A DNA stretch of 38,364 nt from a virus, in IMG/VR virus record IMGVR_UViG_3300036820_000044, positions 1 to 38,364 of that record. The stretch is one strand, 5' to 3'. This document shows positions 1 through 5,722 of this stretch, piece by piece. The position numbers were made by a program, and so were the translations under genes. The stretch's first letter is position 1. Every line of letters begins with the position of its first letter. Below the pieces are notes generated by a model that did not search any database, was not told the DNA's origin, and worked only from the letters and a program-made list of their open reading frames with translations.

Positions 1-271
1 GGAAGCCACCAGCTTCAGTCGGCTTCCCCTCGACCACGCCTCCGATCCATGGCAGCAGCTGTTCGTCCTGGTAAGCGACGGTCGCCGATTGCCCGTCGCC
101 GAGCAAATGGGCGAGCTTCTCGATCGTTATGGCGAGATCGCGAAGGAAGCCACCAGCTTCAGTCGGCTTCCCCTCGACCACGCCTCCGATCCATGGCAGC
201 AGCTGTTCGTCCTGGTAAGCGACGGTCGCCGATTGCCCGTCGCCGAGCAAATGGGCGAGCTTCTCGATCGT
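1..271. repeat. Tandem direct repeat, period 144 bp
   Basis: Bases 1-127 are repeated exactly at 145-271. The 16 bases before the second copy (129-144) also equal the last 16 bases of the window (38349-38364), so on a closed circle the repeat is 143 bp with period 144, exactly 48 codons of the gene that crosses the join. Confidence 0.9.
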
Positions 272-367
272 GGGAATCACCGCCGTGCTGAGATTGTTGG
301 CGGTGACGTTCGGATCGTTCGTTTTCAGGTAGGCCAAAAGGCCACGCACTTCCTCGAGAATCGTCAT
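1..367 (-). CDS. Phage protein with 48-residue tandem repeat (5' part, leaves the window at base 1)
   Basis: Function not recognised. ATG at 367-365 is preceded by GGAGGG at good spacing and overlaps the TGA of the upstream Cys-rich gene (ATGA, 364-367). The product starts MTILEEVRGLLAYLKTNDP, then carries a 48-residue unit (TIEKLAHLLGDGQSAT... to ...FLRDLA) followed at once by a second nearly identical unit, matching the 144-bp DNA repeat. The frame runs through base 1 without a stop. Joined to the right end of the window it continues to a stop at 38231, giving 166 residues in all. It is the last gene of the small-protein cluster below the replication gene. The duplication may be real or an assembly effect at the contig join; the exact multiple of three favours neither on its own. 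Confidence 0.75.
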   Translation of the reverse strand, partial: MTILEEVRGLLAYLKTNDPNVTANNLSTAVIPTIEKLAHLLGDGQSATVAYQDEQLLPWIGGVVEGKPTEAGGFLRDLAITIEKLAHLLGDGQSATVAYQDEQLLPWIGGVVEGKPTEAGGF

Positions 368-552
368 GCGGCCCTCCGACGTTTTCGCGCCGTGCGGAGG
401 CAATTCGGATTCGTGCAGAGAGTTCTCGTTTCATCCGCCCAGGAGCAAGTGATCGGATGATCGTCGAGCTCATCTTCCGCGAGCACGCATCCTCGCCGAT
501 CCGTGCAGCCGCACACGCGGCAGACGCCGGCGCGATGTCTCGGCGCCGTCAC
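364..552 (-). CDS. Small Cys-rich zinc-type phage protein (62 aa)
   Basis: Sixty-two residues with Cys at about 11, 14, 16, 22, 36, 46 and 51 (CRVCGCTD..., later CSWAD, CTNPNC) and a basic C-terminus (RKRRR). Small proteins beginning CRVCGCT are common in phage early regions and are presumed zinc-binding; their role is unknown. The start ATG overlaps the stop of the upstream gene (ATGA at 549-552) and its own stop overlaps the next start (364-367), so the three genes are probably translationally coupled. No enzyme motif is seen. Confidence 0.75.
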   Translation of the reverse strand: MTAPRHRAGVCRVCGCTDRRGCVLAEDELDDHPITCSWADETRTLCTNPNCLRTARKRRRAA

Positions 553-833
553 GCGGCCCTCGCCTGCTCAGGCGCGGATTCGGATTCGCCGTCGCCGGGA
601 ACGCGCAGCAGGCGATCGCGGCAATCGCGGCACACGGGATGCGTGCCCTCTTGGTCGACCAGCCACACGAAATCGCACTTCGGGCACCAGCCCACTTCCA
701 CGCGTTTGGCCACGTAGCCGTTCCAAACGAATTCCAGCGTGCCGATCCGCGCGTGCCCGCTCGCGCACCGCGCGCATTCCATCACCGCTACTTCGTTCCC
801 ACAGCAAAAGCACGTTCTGCCCGGTCGGTCCAT
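549..833 (-). CDS. Small zinc-ribbon-like phage protein (94 aa)
   Basis: Ninety-four residues with an N-terminal Cys cluster (C8, C10, C11, C20, C23) and a second pair of CxxC knuckles (C50/C53, C68/C71), so probably binds one or two zinc ions. GGAGG stands 5 nt before the ATG. The 69-bp gap upstream holds a small hairpin (GGCCCC at 855-860 paired with GGGGCC at 866-871). It lies in the operon downstream of the replication gene. Function unknown; a DNA- or protein-binding accessory role is only a guess from the Cys pattern. Confidence 0.75.
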   Translation of the reverse strand: MDRPGRTCFCCGNEVAVMECARCASGHARIGTLEFVWNGYVAKRVEVGWCPKCDFVWLVDQEGTHPVCRDCRDRLLRVPGDGESESAPEQARAA

Positions 834-902
834 CGCTTCCTCCCTCTGCGAATTGGCCCCGGTAAGGGGCCCCTCTCAAGAAAAGAGCCTGCCCGAAAAA
901 AC

Positions 903-1109
903 TTAGAAGAGCGCCGGCTGCGCGTGTTCGCGCTCGCGTTTCTTTTGCGCGGCGAGCTGCCGCTTCGAATAGCCGCCCGTTTTGGATGCGACTTCGTGTT
1001 CCGTGCACCGTCCTCGCTTCCCGTCGCTCACTGCATGCTGCGTTGGCCGGCCGCAGTGGTTGCACCACGCCGTCACGGATTCCGTGTTGCGCGTGTAGTG
1101 CTCAGGCAC
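903..1109 (-). CDS. Small phage protein with Cys/His cluster (68 aa)
   Basis: Begins MPEHYTRNTESVTAWCNHCG and has a probable zinc site from C16, C19, H25 and C35, followed by a lysine/arginine-rich tail (RQLAAQKKREREH). This short type (SVTAWCNHC...GRC) recurs beside phage replication genes. It starts 9 nt after the replication protein stop, so it is probably cotranscribed. Function unknown. Confidence 0.75.
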   Translation of the reverse strand: MPEHYTRNTESVTAWCNHCGRPTQHAVSDGKRGRCTEHEVASKTGGYSKRQLAAQKKREREHAQPALF

Positions 1110-1118
1110 CGATGGCCC

Positions 1119-2246
1119 TCACGCCGCGTTTCCTGGATTCTGAGCAAACTCGTGGGGAATCCAGTCGGGATCTTCTCGCCTGATGTTGCGGATGGGCCGG
1201 CCGTGGAACGCCTTGGTCCTTCCGCACTTCCAACAAAACGACGGTTCTGGCAGATCGGGGCCTCTGCCAACGCCGACTTCCCTTTCGACGCCAGGCCTGC
1301 GCCCGTTCCCTGGCGTTGCGCCGCGATCCGCGAATTTCCGAACGGCGAAAACTTCGGCGTGTGAAGCGCGCAGCGATTGCTCCAGCACCGCGCGGATGTC
1401 CTCGCCCTGAGCCTTGAGCTCCTCGAGCTTGCGAACGATCGAGTGCGCCTGGCCTGTCGTCGCGAGGGGCCTTCGAATCGCGGCGCGCATATCCACAAAG
1501 GCCTTCCAAGCGTCTGCCGGGATCCAATCCGGCAGCGTCTCCGCCGGCAGGGATGGGGTTGCCGGTGATCCCATCCCTCCATTTGCGGACGTCCGCGAGG
1601 CGGGGGGATGGGATTGCGGTTGCGATCCCATCCCCCTGGCCGGCGCATGCTGCGGTCCGGGGGATGGGGTTGCAGTTGCAATCCCATGTACGTCCGAGTC
1701 AACAGAAGCCTGCGCGGAGTTACTTCCGGTGCACGGGGGGGGATGGGATTGCAGCCGCGATCCCACCCCGTCCGTCTCCGGCACGAGCTTCACTGTTGGC
1801 GCGAACTCCGAGATCGCCTCTTCCGAAACGCGCACGGAAATCAGCTTCGCGCCGCGAATCGTCACGATGTCGGCGGCGTGCCCCGCGGCTCGCAACCGGA
1901 TTTCCGGTTCCCCGGGAATTTCCACGCGGCCTTGCCCGCGCACGCGAAAATCGAATGCGCCGTCGCGCTGTTTCGCGGAGATCGCGGTGCCCCGCGCGCG
2001 CGGTTTTTTCGGCGCGGCGCTCGCGGGCAGCCATTCGCGCTGCGGCCGAATGCGATAGCGGTTCCACGATTGGGCAGCCTCGGTCGCATGCGCGCGAAGA
2101 TCCTCGGCCTCGATGATTTGCCGCTGCTTCATCTCGCGCAGCAGCGCCTTGAGGTTCGGCACGGACCGCTGCGAAAGCTGCGCCATCTGCTTCTGTCCGC
2201 CCGGCGGCTTGGACCATCGGCCGTTCACGAAGCGCACCAGGGCCAT
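1119..2246 (-). CDS. Putative phage replication protein with repeat-filled linker
   Basis: About 375 residues from ATG 2246, which overlaps the stop of an upstream open frame (TGATG); a GTG at 2252 is the alternative. The N-terminal 150 residues include a helical segment (MAQLSQRSVPNLKALLREM). The region starting LPDWIPADAWKAFVDMR, with IRRPLATTGQAHSIVRKLEEL after it, resembles the C-terminal region of many phage replication proteins (W-x-F-x-x-hR...RKPLT pattern). A late CWKCGRTKAFHG motif may bind zinc. Residues about 159-232 are a Pro/Ser/Gln-rich linker encoded by a run of palindromic repeats plus one copy of the 12-bp palindrome. Upstream of the start the same frame stays open and looks coding but has no start codon, so the true N-terminus may be lost to a frameshift. 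Confidence 0.6.
   Translation of the reverse strand: MALVRFVNGRWSKPPGGQKQMAQLSQRSVPNLKALLREMKQRQIIEAEDLRAHATEAAQSWNRYRIRPQREWLPASAAPKKPRARGTAISAKQRDGAFDFRVRGQGRVEIPGEPEIRLRAAGHAADIVTIRGAKLISVRVSEEAISEFAPTVKLVPETDGVGSRLQSHPPPCTGSNSAQASVDSDVHGIATATPSPGPQHAPARGMGSQPQSHPPASRTSANGGMGSPATPSLPAETLPDWIPADAWKAFVDMRAAIRRPLATTGQAHSIVRKLEELKAQGEDIRAVLEQSLRASHAEVFAVRKFADRGATPGNGRRPGVEREVGVGRGPDLPEPSFCWKCGRTKAFHGRPIRNIRREDPDWIPHEFAQNPGNAA
1550..1769. repeat. Four REP-like palindromic repeats inside the replication gene
   Basis: Units at 1550-1577, 1603-1636, 1659-1687 and 1740-1769. Each is an imperfect palindrome with arms GGGATGGGATTGC and its complement around a short centre. They encode GMGSQPQSHPP-like peptides. 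Related units lie at 6450-6558. The regular arms and repetition suggest a REP or MITE-like family rather than protein-driven conservation. Confidence 0.8.
1585..1596. promoter_or_regulatory. Palindrome GCGGACGTCCGC, copy 1 (candidate ParB or regulator site)
   Basis: Perfect 12-bp palindrome within TTTGCGGACGTCCGCGA, inside the replication gene linker between two REP-like units. The same 12-mer occurs at four other places in the window. Confidence 0.6.
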
Positions 2247-2503
2247 CAGCACGGCGAAGTGATCGAGTGTGATGTACTGCCGGTGATCGGGGGGAAGAGC
2301 GAGACACTGCTGAAGGTGCCACCAGTTGCGGGCGGGATTGCGCGGCGCGGCTGCGGCAGCTCTAGCGATGGCGCCCTCCCTCGCTGATACGCCGGGTGGA
2401 ACGCCATGCCGAAAATCCGATTGCTTTTGCCCCGATTGTTGCTATCCTGCGCCTGCCCATAGGTCGTTTGTTTCACCTCTGTGAGATTGGGGCGAGAAGC
2501 CAA
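2246..2503 (-). CDS. Uncertain open frame upstream of the replication gene (85 aa)
   Basis: Open from ATG 2503 (GTG alternative at codon 10, KQTTYGQAQDS...) to a TGA that overlaps the replication gene ATG. The first half (NNRGKSNRIFGMAFHPAYQRGR) looks protein-like; the second half is Pro/Ser/Thr-rich and looks like an out-of-frame translation. In that second half the replication frame reads NWWHLQQCLALPPDHRQYIT, which looks more like real protein. Either this is a small leader gene coupled to replication, or it is the true N-terminus of the replication protein separated by one indel. Confidence is low. Confidence 0.3.
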   Translation of the reverse strand: MASRPNLTEVKQTTYGQAQDSNNRGKSNRIFGMAFHPAYQRGRAPSLELPQPRRAIPPATGGTFSSVSLFPPITGSTSHSITSPC

Positions 2504-2561
2504 CTGCCCAGGAAACTCTCGCCCCTCTCTTTAAATTCCGGTTCTCAACTCGGACTGCCTA

Positions 2562-2659
2562 CAGCCCATCTCCCGTCAGAGGTTGCCATAAAATAGGAGG
2601 CAGGGCTCGAGACCTGGCGTCCTCCTGTCACCTCGGGGAGATGGGCTGCCAGGCAGCCC
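2562..2659. other. Large nested stem-loop with an alternative 3' hairpin
   Basis: A perfect 13-bp outer stem (CAGCCCATCTCCC at 2562-2574 with GGGAGATGGGCTG at 2636-2648) encloses GAGGT/ACCTC (2579-2583/2630-2634) and AGGAGG/CCTCCT (2595-2600/2621-2626). The 3' arm is also part of a second perfect dyad, GGGCTGCCAGGCAGCCC (2643-2659), so the two structures compete. The element sits between the replication gene and a plus-strand gene; a replication origin, attenuator or structured RNA are all possible. Confidence 0.6.
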
Positions 2660-2777
2660 GAAATCGAGAGCCGGCGAACCCACGCCAACTGCAAGGCTCC
2701 ATCCGCGCATTGCCTCGCTTCGCCGCTTCGCGCCCCGCGATCGCGGCCGAAATCTAGACGAAGCACGAGGCGATTAC

Positions 2778-2806
2778 TTGAGCGGCATCTGACGCCCAAG
2801 TATACG
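2778..2806 (+). promoter_or_regulatory. Sigma-70-like promoter for the 2846 gene
   Basis: TTGAGC (2778-2783), 17-nt spacer, TATACG (2801-2806). A start near 2813 would leave a leader of about 33 nt with GAGGAG at 2831-2836 before the ATG at 2846. Confidence 0.5.
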
Positions 2807-2845
2807 CTCCGGCCCGTCGTCACCAAAGATGAGGAGCTCCGATCT

Positions 2846-3196
2846 ATGGACGAAGTCCCGGTGGAATATTTGCTCGGCACGTCGCGGTCCGCTTTGAAGG
2901 ATCTGCGCCTGCGGAAGCTGACTCTTTCGGCCAATCTCCGGAAGCAGCTGATCGCATCGGCGCAGGAATGGGTGGAGCGGAGCGCCGAGGCGCTATTAAT
3001 CCAGTGGCTCGATGAGCACGGGGAGGAACTGCTCGTGGCGCTAACGGCGGATTCAGCGAGCGTCGAATTCGCGGGAGGGGGGAACGGTGAGGCGACGGAA
3101 CCGAAGCCGCCATTGATGCGGGCTGCCTGCGCGGGCAGGTACGACTTCTGGCGCAGCCAACGGCGGCATGCGCGCAGGCACCGCAAGATCGCGTAG
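2846..3196 (+). CDS. Hypothetical helical phage protein (116 aa)
   Basis: No family recognised. The product (MDEVPVEYLLGTSRSALKDL...) is mostly helical and charged, with a leucine-rich stretch (WVERSAEALLIQWLDEHGEELL) and a basic C-terminus (RRHARRHRK). ATG is preceded by GAGGAG and a good promoter match at 2778-2806. Codon third positions are GC-rich, as in the neighbours, which supports coding. It is the first plus-strand gene, running away from the replication operon, with a strong hairpin just after its stop. A regulatory role is plausible from position only. The upstream frame stays open to 2597 but contains no start codon. Confidence 0.55.
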   Translation: MDEVPVEYLLGTSRSALKDLRLRKLTLSANLRKQLIASAQEWVERSAEALLIQWLDEHGEELLVALTADSASVEFAGGGNGEATEPKPPLMRAACAGRYDFWRSQRRHARRHRKIA

Positions 3197-3212
3197 AGCG
3201 CCGGGCGCCGCG

Positions 3213-3241
3213 GCGGGGGCGCAGCCATTGCGCGCCCCCGC
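3213..3241 (+). terminator. GC-rich hairpin after the 2846 gene
   Basis: GCGGGGGCGC (3213-3222) and GCGCCCCCGC (3232-3241) form a perfect 10-bp stem with a 9-nt loop, 16 nt after the stop codon. No T-run follows, so termination is likely but not of the classical kind. Confidence 0.45.
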
Positions 3242-3329
3242 GTCGTCACTGCGCCTTGTGTAAGTATCCCGCGCCTAATTTTCCCGGTTAACAGCGCGCG
3301 CGCTACGGGTGTGCTCAGGACGTAACTAA

Positions 3330-3357
3330 TTGCAAATATTACCCTTATGAATATTAT
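3330..3357 (+). promoter_or_regulatory. Plus-strand promoter in an AT-rich island, antisense to the RHH gene
   Basis: TTGCAA (3330-3335), 16-nt spacer, TATTAT (3352-3357), in the most AT-rich stretch of the neighbourhood (3321-3360). Transcription would run rightward, antisense through the RHH regulator gene and towards the plus-strand genes from 3814. Confidence 0.4.
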
Positions 3358-3403
3358 GTTGGCAGTGCAGGGCAGAAAATAGAGCCAGCGCCAGGTCCTC
3401 ATC

Positions 3404-3595
3404 CTAGGCCGCCTTCCCCTTCTCGAGTTTGTCCGCCTCGAAGTGCAGTAGTTGGCGAATCAGCGTGCCGAGGCTCAAGTGGTGTACTTCCGCCAGCTTC
3501 TCGAACCGGGCCTTTTCTTCCGCCGTCACACGCACGTTCGGCAGAGCTTTGTCCCGCTTCAAATTGAGCGTCCTCTGATCAGGGTTCCGCTTCAC
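3404..3595 (-). CDS. Ribbon-helix-helix-like transcriptional regulator (63 aa)
   Basis: From GTG 3595: 63 residues. A short basic lead is followed by a strand-like segment (ALPNVRVTAEEKARFEKLAE) and then SLGTLIRQLLHFEADKLE, the beta-alpha-alpha pattern of small RHH (Arc/CopG-type) DNA-binding proteins, which bind as dimers and often repress themselves. Its promoter (-35 at 3628-3633, -10 at 3604-3609) predicts a transcript starting at or next to the GTG, so translation may be leaderless. The 10-bp palindrome ATGTATACAT covers the -10 and is a natural operator. An upstream ATG at 3640 would add 15 residues but lies within the promoter. It is the only visible candidate for a lysogeny-type repressor. 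Confidence 0.65.
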   Translation of the reverse strand: MKRNPDQRTLNLKRDKALPNVRVTAEEKARFEKLAEVHHLSLGTLIRQLLHFEADKLEKGKAA

Positions 3596-3602
3596 GGCTA
3601 CG

Positions 3603-3633
3603 ATGTATACATGTCGTAGGGAACGGCTGTCAA
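3603..3633 (-). promoter_or_regulatory. Promoter with overlapping palindromic operator for the RHH gene
   Basis: On the minus strand: TTGACA (3628-3633), 18-nt spacer, TATACA (3604-3609). The perfect palindrome ATGTATACAT (3603-3612) overlaps the -10. The expected transcription start (about 3597) is within 2 nt of the GTG start at 3595. Confidence 0.6.
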
Positions 3634-3813
3634 GCGGCATTTTCGAGTCTGTAATCGAATGGGCACACGGCCGAGATCGAGGGCGATTCCGAGCAGGGGT
3701 ACTTTTGGTCTATTGCGCCAGCCCGAACGGGTCGGCATCCTAGGCGAGTAGGGCGGGACCAGCGGGTGCTTCAACACCCACCGGCCCCTAACTCCCAAGT
3801 GAGGATAAGTCAC

Positions 3814-4002
3814 ATGGAAGCTCCGCAGATCCTATCAGTTTCAGTTGTCCCAGCAAGAACGATTCCCGCGCCGCCGGCCTACGATTGGCTCATGGGGTTC
3901 AACGCGCAGTTCCTCGTCGCGCGCTACCTCCACGCGCGCCCCGAACCGCATACGGCGTTCGGGCTCCTGCGGGAGCTGACGTCCGCGCCGGCGGCGGTGT
4001 GA
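3814..4002 (+). CDS. Hypothetical protein (62 aa)
   Basis: ATG 3814 follows a GAGG-containing site at slightly long spacing. Sixty-two residues, MEAPQILSVSVVPARTIPAPP then YDWLMGFNAQFLVARYLHARPEPHTAFGL in two stretches; no family recognised, no Cys, no membrane span. It is the first gene of the plus-strand accessory set. No clear promoter was found in the 170 bp before it; transcription could come from the AT-rich promoter at 3330-3357. Confidence 0.5.
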   Translation: MEAPQILSVSVVPARTIPAPPAYDWLMGFNAQFLVARYLHARPEPHTAFGLLRELTSAPAAV

Positions 4003-4043
4003 ACCCTGTTTGCCAATAGCTGTCTAGGTAAAGTGGTACGGAA

Positions 4044-4089
4044 GTAATCTCGCGCTCGTCGATTCGCGCTGCTACGCTGCCGAGATTAC
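4044..4089. repeat. Inverted repeat GTAATCTCG upstream of the membrane gene
   Basis: GTAATCTCG (4044-4052) and its exact complement CGAGATTAC (4081-4089) with a 28-nt loop, 34 nt before the ATG at 4123. It could be a leader hairpin or a two-half-site operator. Confidence 0.5.
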
Positions 4090-4122
4090 ACGCTAAAGCT
4101 CTTCCCGATTTGGAGGCCGAAA

Positions 4123-4368
4123 ATGGCGAAGCCGATGATCTGCGTCGACTGCGGAACCCAGGGCAAAGCAAAACGCGATATGAAGGGCTCCATCTTGATC
4201 GAGTTGTTTCTCTGGTGCTTGTTCTTGCTACCGGGTCTGATCTATTCGATCTGGCGCTTTACCACAGTGGGTAGAGCCTGCCGCTCCTGCGGATCTCGAA
4301 ATCTGATCGCTCTTGATAGTCCGCGCGGCCGAATGCTCGTGCAGCAGTTCGGCGGTAAGGGCGCATGA
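4123..4368 (+). CDS. Single-span membrane protein with split zinc-ribbon (81 aa)
   Basis: GGAGG stands 8 nt before the ATG. Two Cys knuckles, C7/C10 (CVDC) and C53/C56 (CRSC), flank a hydrophobic segment at about residues 24-44 (ILIELFLWCLFLLPGLIYSIW), an arrangement like small bacterial zinc-ribbon membrane proteins. It is presumably anchored in the inner membrane with the zinc module at the membrane surface. Its stop overlaps the next start (ATGA, 4365-4368), so it is coupled to a gene for an exported protein. A role in envelope modification or exclusion of other phages is conjecture from this pairing. Confidence 0.75.
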   Translation: MAKPMICVDCGTQGKAKRDMKGSILIELFLWCLFLLPGLIYSIWRFTTVGRACRSCGSRNLIALDSPRGRMLVQQFGGKGA

Positions 4369-4760
4369 GAAGGCTTTTGGGGATCGCGGCCTTGGCGGCG
4401 ATCCTCATGCTGTCGCTCCGCTCGCGTCCCGCGCCAGCCGCCCCGGCGCTGACTTCGATGTCGGCCGCGCAATCCGAGGCTGATGCTATCGGCAGGCTGA
4501 AAGCGGATGGCGTCGTCGCCAAAGTGGACCTGGCTCACGGGAGAATGTGGGTCACGCCGAAATTTCGCGCTATGAGCTTCGCTGATCAGGAGTCGACCGC
4601 CAGAGTGATGCACGATGTCATGCCGGACGCCAGCCATGCCGACCTGCTGCTGGTAAACGCACGCAGCGGCGCTTACTACGGCTCGTACGATCCCGGCCTC
4701 GGCCTGGTCGTGACGAAGGGCGCAACAATCATCAGCGACGCCGGCATTTTTCCGAAGTAA
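4365..4760 (+). CDS. Predicted exported protein with signal peptide (131 aa)
   Basis: Starts MRRLLGIAALAAILMLSL followed by RSRPAPAAPA, a good Sec signal peptide with a cleavage region near residue 26. The mature part, about 105 residues (SAAQSEADAIGRLKADGV..., HGRMWVTPKFRAMSF..., LLLVNARSGAYYGSYDPG), is not recognised; it has no Cys, so it is not a lipoprotein. Coupled by ATGA to the upstream membrane zinc-ribbon gene. As an exported product encoded outside the virion and lysis genes it is a candidate lysogenic-conversion factor. Confidence 0.7.
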   Translation: MRRLLGIAALAAILMLSLRSRPAPAAPALTSMSAAQSEADAIGRLKADGVVAKVDLAHGRMWVTPKFRAMSFADQESTARVMHDVMPDASHADLLLVNARSGAYYGSYDPGLGLVVTKGATIISDAGIFPK

Positions 4761-4781
4761 CAAAACACCGCAGAGTGCCCT

Positions 4782-4799
4782 GGCCCAAAGCGTTGGGCC
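4782..4799 (+). terminator. Short hairpin after the exported-protein gene
   Basis: GGCCCAA and TTGGGCC pair perfectly around AGCG, 21 nt after the stop codon at 4760 and 21 nt before the next start. No T-run, so it may be an mRNA-stabilising or pausing hairpin rather than a terminator. Confidence 0.35.
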
Positions 4800-4820
4800 G
4801 AGCAGTGGTAGGATGGGGCC

Positions 4821-5102
4821 ATGACCATCGAGACGAGAGCCACGATCCAGCTCGGAGACGTGCTGGCAGTCGAGTACGAATGCCGGGAATGTAAGGCGAA
4901 GATCGTGCGGCCGATCGTGGCCGAACGCACCAATGCCGTTCCCACCCAATGCGGCAATTGCGGGGCTGTATGGATCGAGGGTACTCAGGCGCGGCAGAAC
5001 CTCGCGGATATGCTGAACCTGATCGCCCTGCTTCGCGATCAGAATGGCTCGCGCTTCACGCTGCGCTTCGAGGTCGCTGGGCTCGCCGATCCACGGAAGT
5101 AA
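4821..5102 (+). CDS. Zinc-ribbon protein (93 aa)
   Basis: Four-cysteine zinc ribbon with C21/C24 (CREC) and C44/C47 (CGNC), a strand-rich N-terminus and a C-terminal helix (NLADMLNLIALLRDQN). No catalytic motif is seen; function unknown. Last of the plus-strand set. The bases around its stop, GAAGTAACAAAACA (5096-5109), are identical to those around the stop of the upstream gene (4754-4767). Confidence 0.65.
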   Translation: MTIETRATIQLGDVLAVEYECRECKAKIVRPIVAERTNAVPTQCGNCGAVWIEGTQARQNLADMLNLIALLRDQNGSRFTLRFEVAGLADPRK

Positions 5103-5250
5103 CAAAACAACGAAATGTGCGGGCGGTCAAGACGGTGCGTTGCCCCGATAGGTAACGCGCTGGCTCGCGAGCCGTGTCCATCACGCCGTCACTAGTCCCT
5201 TGCGGTGACCTGGACCGCCCTTGTGTGGTGTTGCTTTTGAGAAGTTCGCT

Positions 5251-5529
5251 TTACTCAGCCAGCGCACCGGGCCAAGCCGCCGTCAGGACGTGTGGCGCGC
5301 TGTCGACAAGCACCTTGCTCTGGCAAAACCCGCCGCCTGCGTGCCCCATCGCCTGAACGTAAAGCGTCGTCGCGTCGTTCGTGTTAAGCGCGAGCGCCTT
5401 CAGAATCATGTCGCGCGCTGAGTCGTACGCAGCCTGCTCGGCTGCGTCGGGGAACGATTGCTTCTCTTTCGCGCTGATGGTGGCTGCGAGCTTGTTCGGC
5501 TTGCCGTGGTACGTGAATGACCAGGACAT
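5251..5529 (-). CDS. Hypothetical protein (92 aa)
   Basis: ATG 5529 is chosen over ATG 5604 because GGAGGG stands 7 nt before it and a promoter-like sequence lies at 5552-5579. The product, MSWSFTYHGKPNKLAATISA followed by a helical part (EQAAYDSARDMILKAL) and TTLYVQAMGHAGGGF, is not recognised. Similar short ORFs are found as single-gene units in phage accessory regions, but no family assignment is made. It follows the serine recombinase on the same strand after a 193-bp gap holding one copy of the 12-bp palindrome. Confidence 0.6.
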   Translation of the reverse strand: MSWSFTYHGKPNKLAATISAKEKQSFPDAAEQAAYDSARDMILKALALNTNDATTLYVQAMGHAGGGFCQSKVLVDSAPHVLTAAWPGALAE

Positions 5530-5551
5530 CGGGATTCCCTCCTGGATGGCG

Positions 5552-5579
5552 AGTGTAGCGCGGGCCCGCAGCCGCACAA
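5552..5579 (-). promoter_or_regulatory. Promoter-like sequence for the 5251-5529 gene
   Basis: On the minus strand TTGTGC (5574-5579), 16-nt spacer, TACACT (5552-5557). The spacer holds the perfect palindrome GCGGGCCCGC (5560-5569), a possible operator. Confidence 0.4.
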
Positions 5580-5641
5580 TACCGACGGGAGTCAGCGTTT
5601 CCACTGCCGCACAAAACTAGGCGTTGTGCGGGATCCCGATC

Positions 5642-5653
5642 GCGGACGTCCGC
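5642..5653. promoter_or_regulatory. Palindrome GCGGACGTCCGC, copy 2, between recombinase and the next gene
   Basis: The only clearly intergenic copy, in the 193-bp gap downstream of the serine recombinase. Flanks (GATCGCGGACGTCCGCAGGA) differ from the other four copies. Confidence 0.55.
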
Positions 5654-5722
5654 AGGAGCGCGAGCCGCGCGCTGCGTCAAAATCGAACCATTAAAACGCA
5701 CCTTCTCCGGGCGGCCGCTGGC

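Noticed and set aside
1550-1769. CRISPR-like array
   Set aside because: Units are palindromes with irregular spacing and no spacers of uniform length.
2545-3402. Long minus-strand open frame
   Set aside because: It lies opposite the plus-strand 2846 gene, which has a promoter and ribosome site. The translation is Arg/Ser-rich with no domain pattern.
5642-5653. Palindrome as the resolvase crossover site
   Set aside because: It recurs inside unrelated genes and lacks the usual set of three imperfect subsites, so a ParB or regulator site is preferred, although this cannot be excluded.
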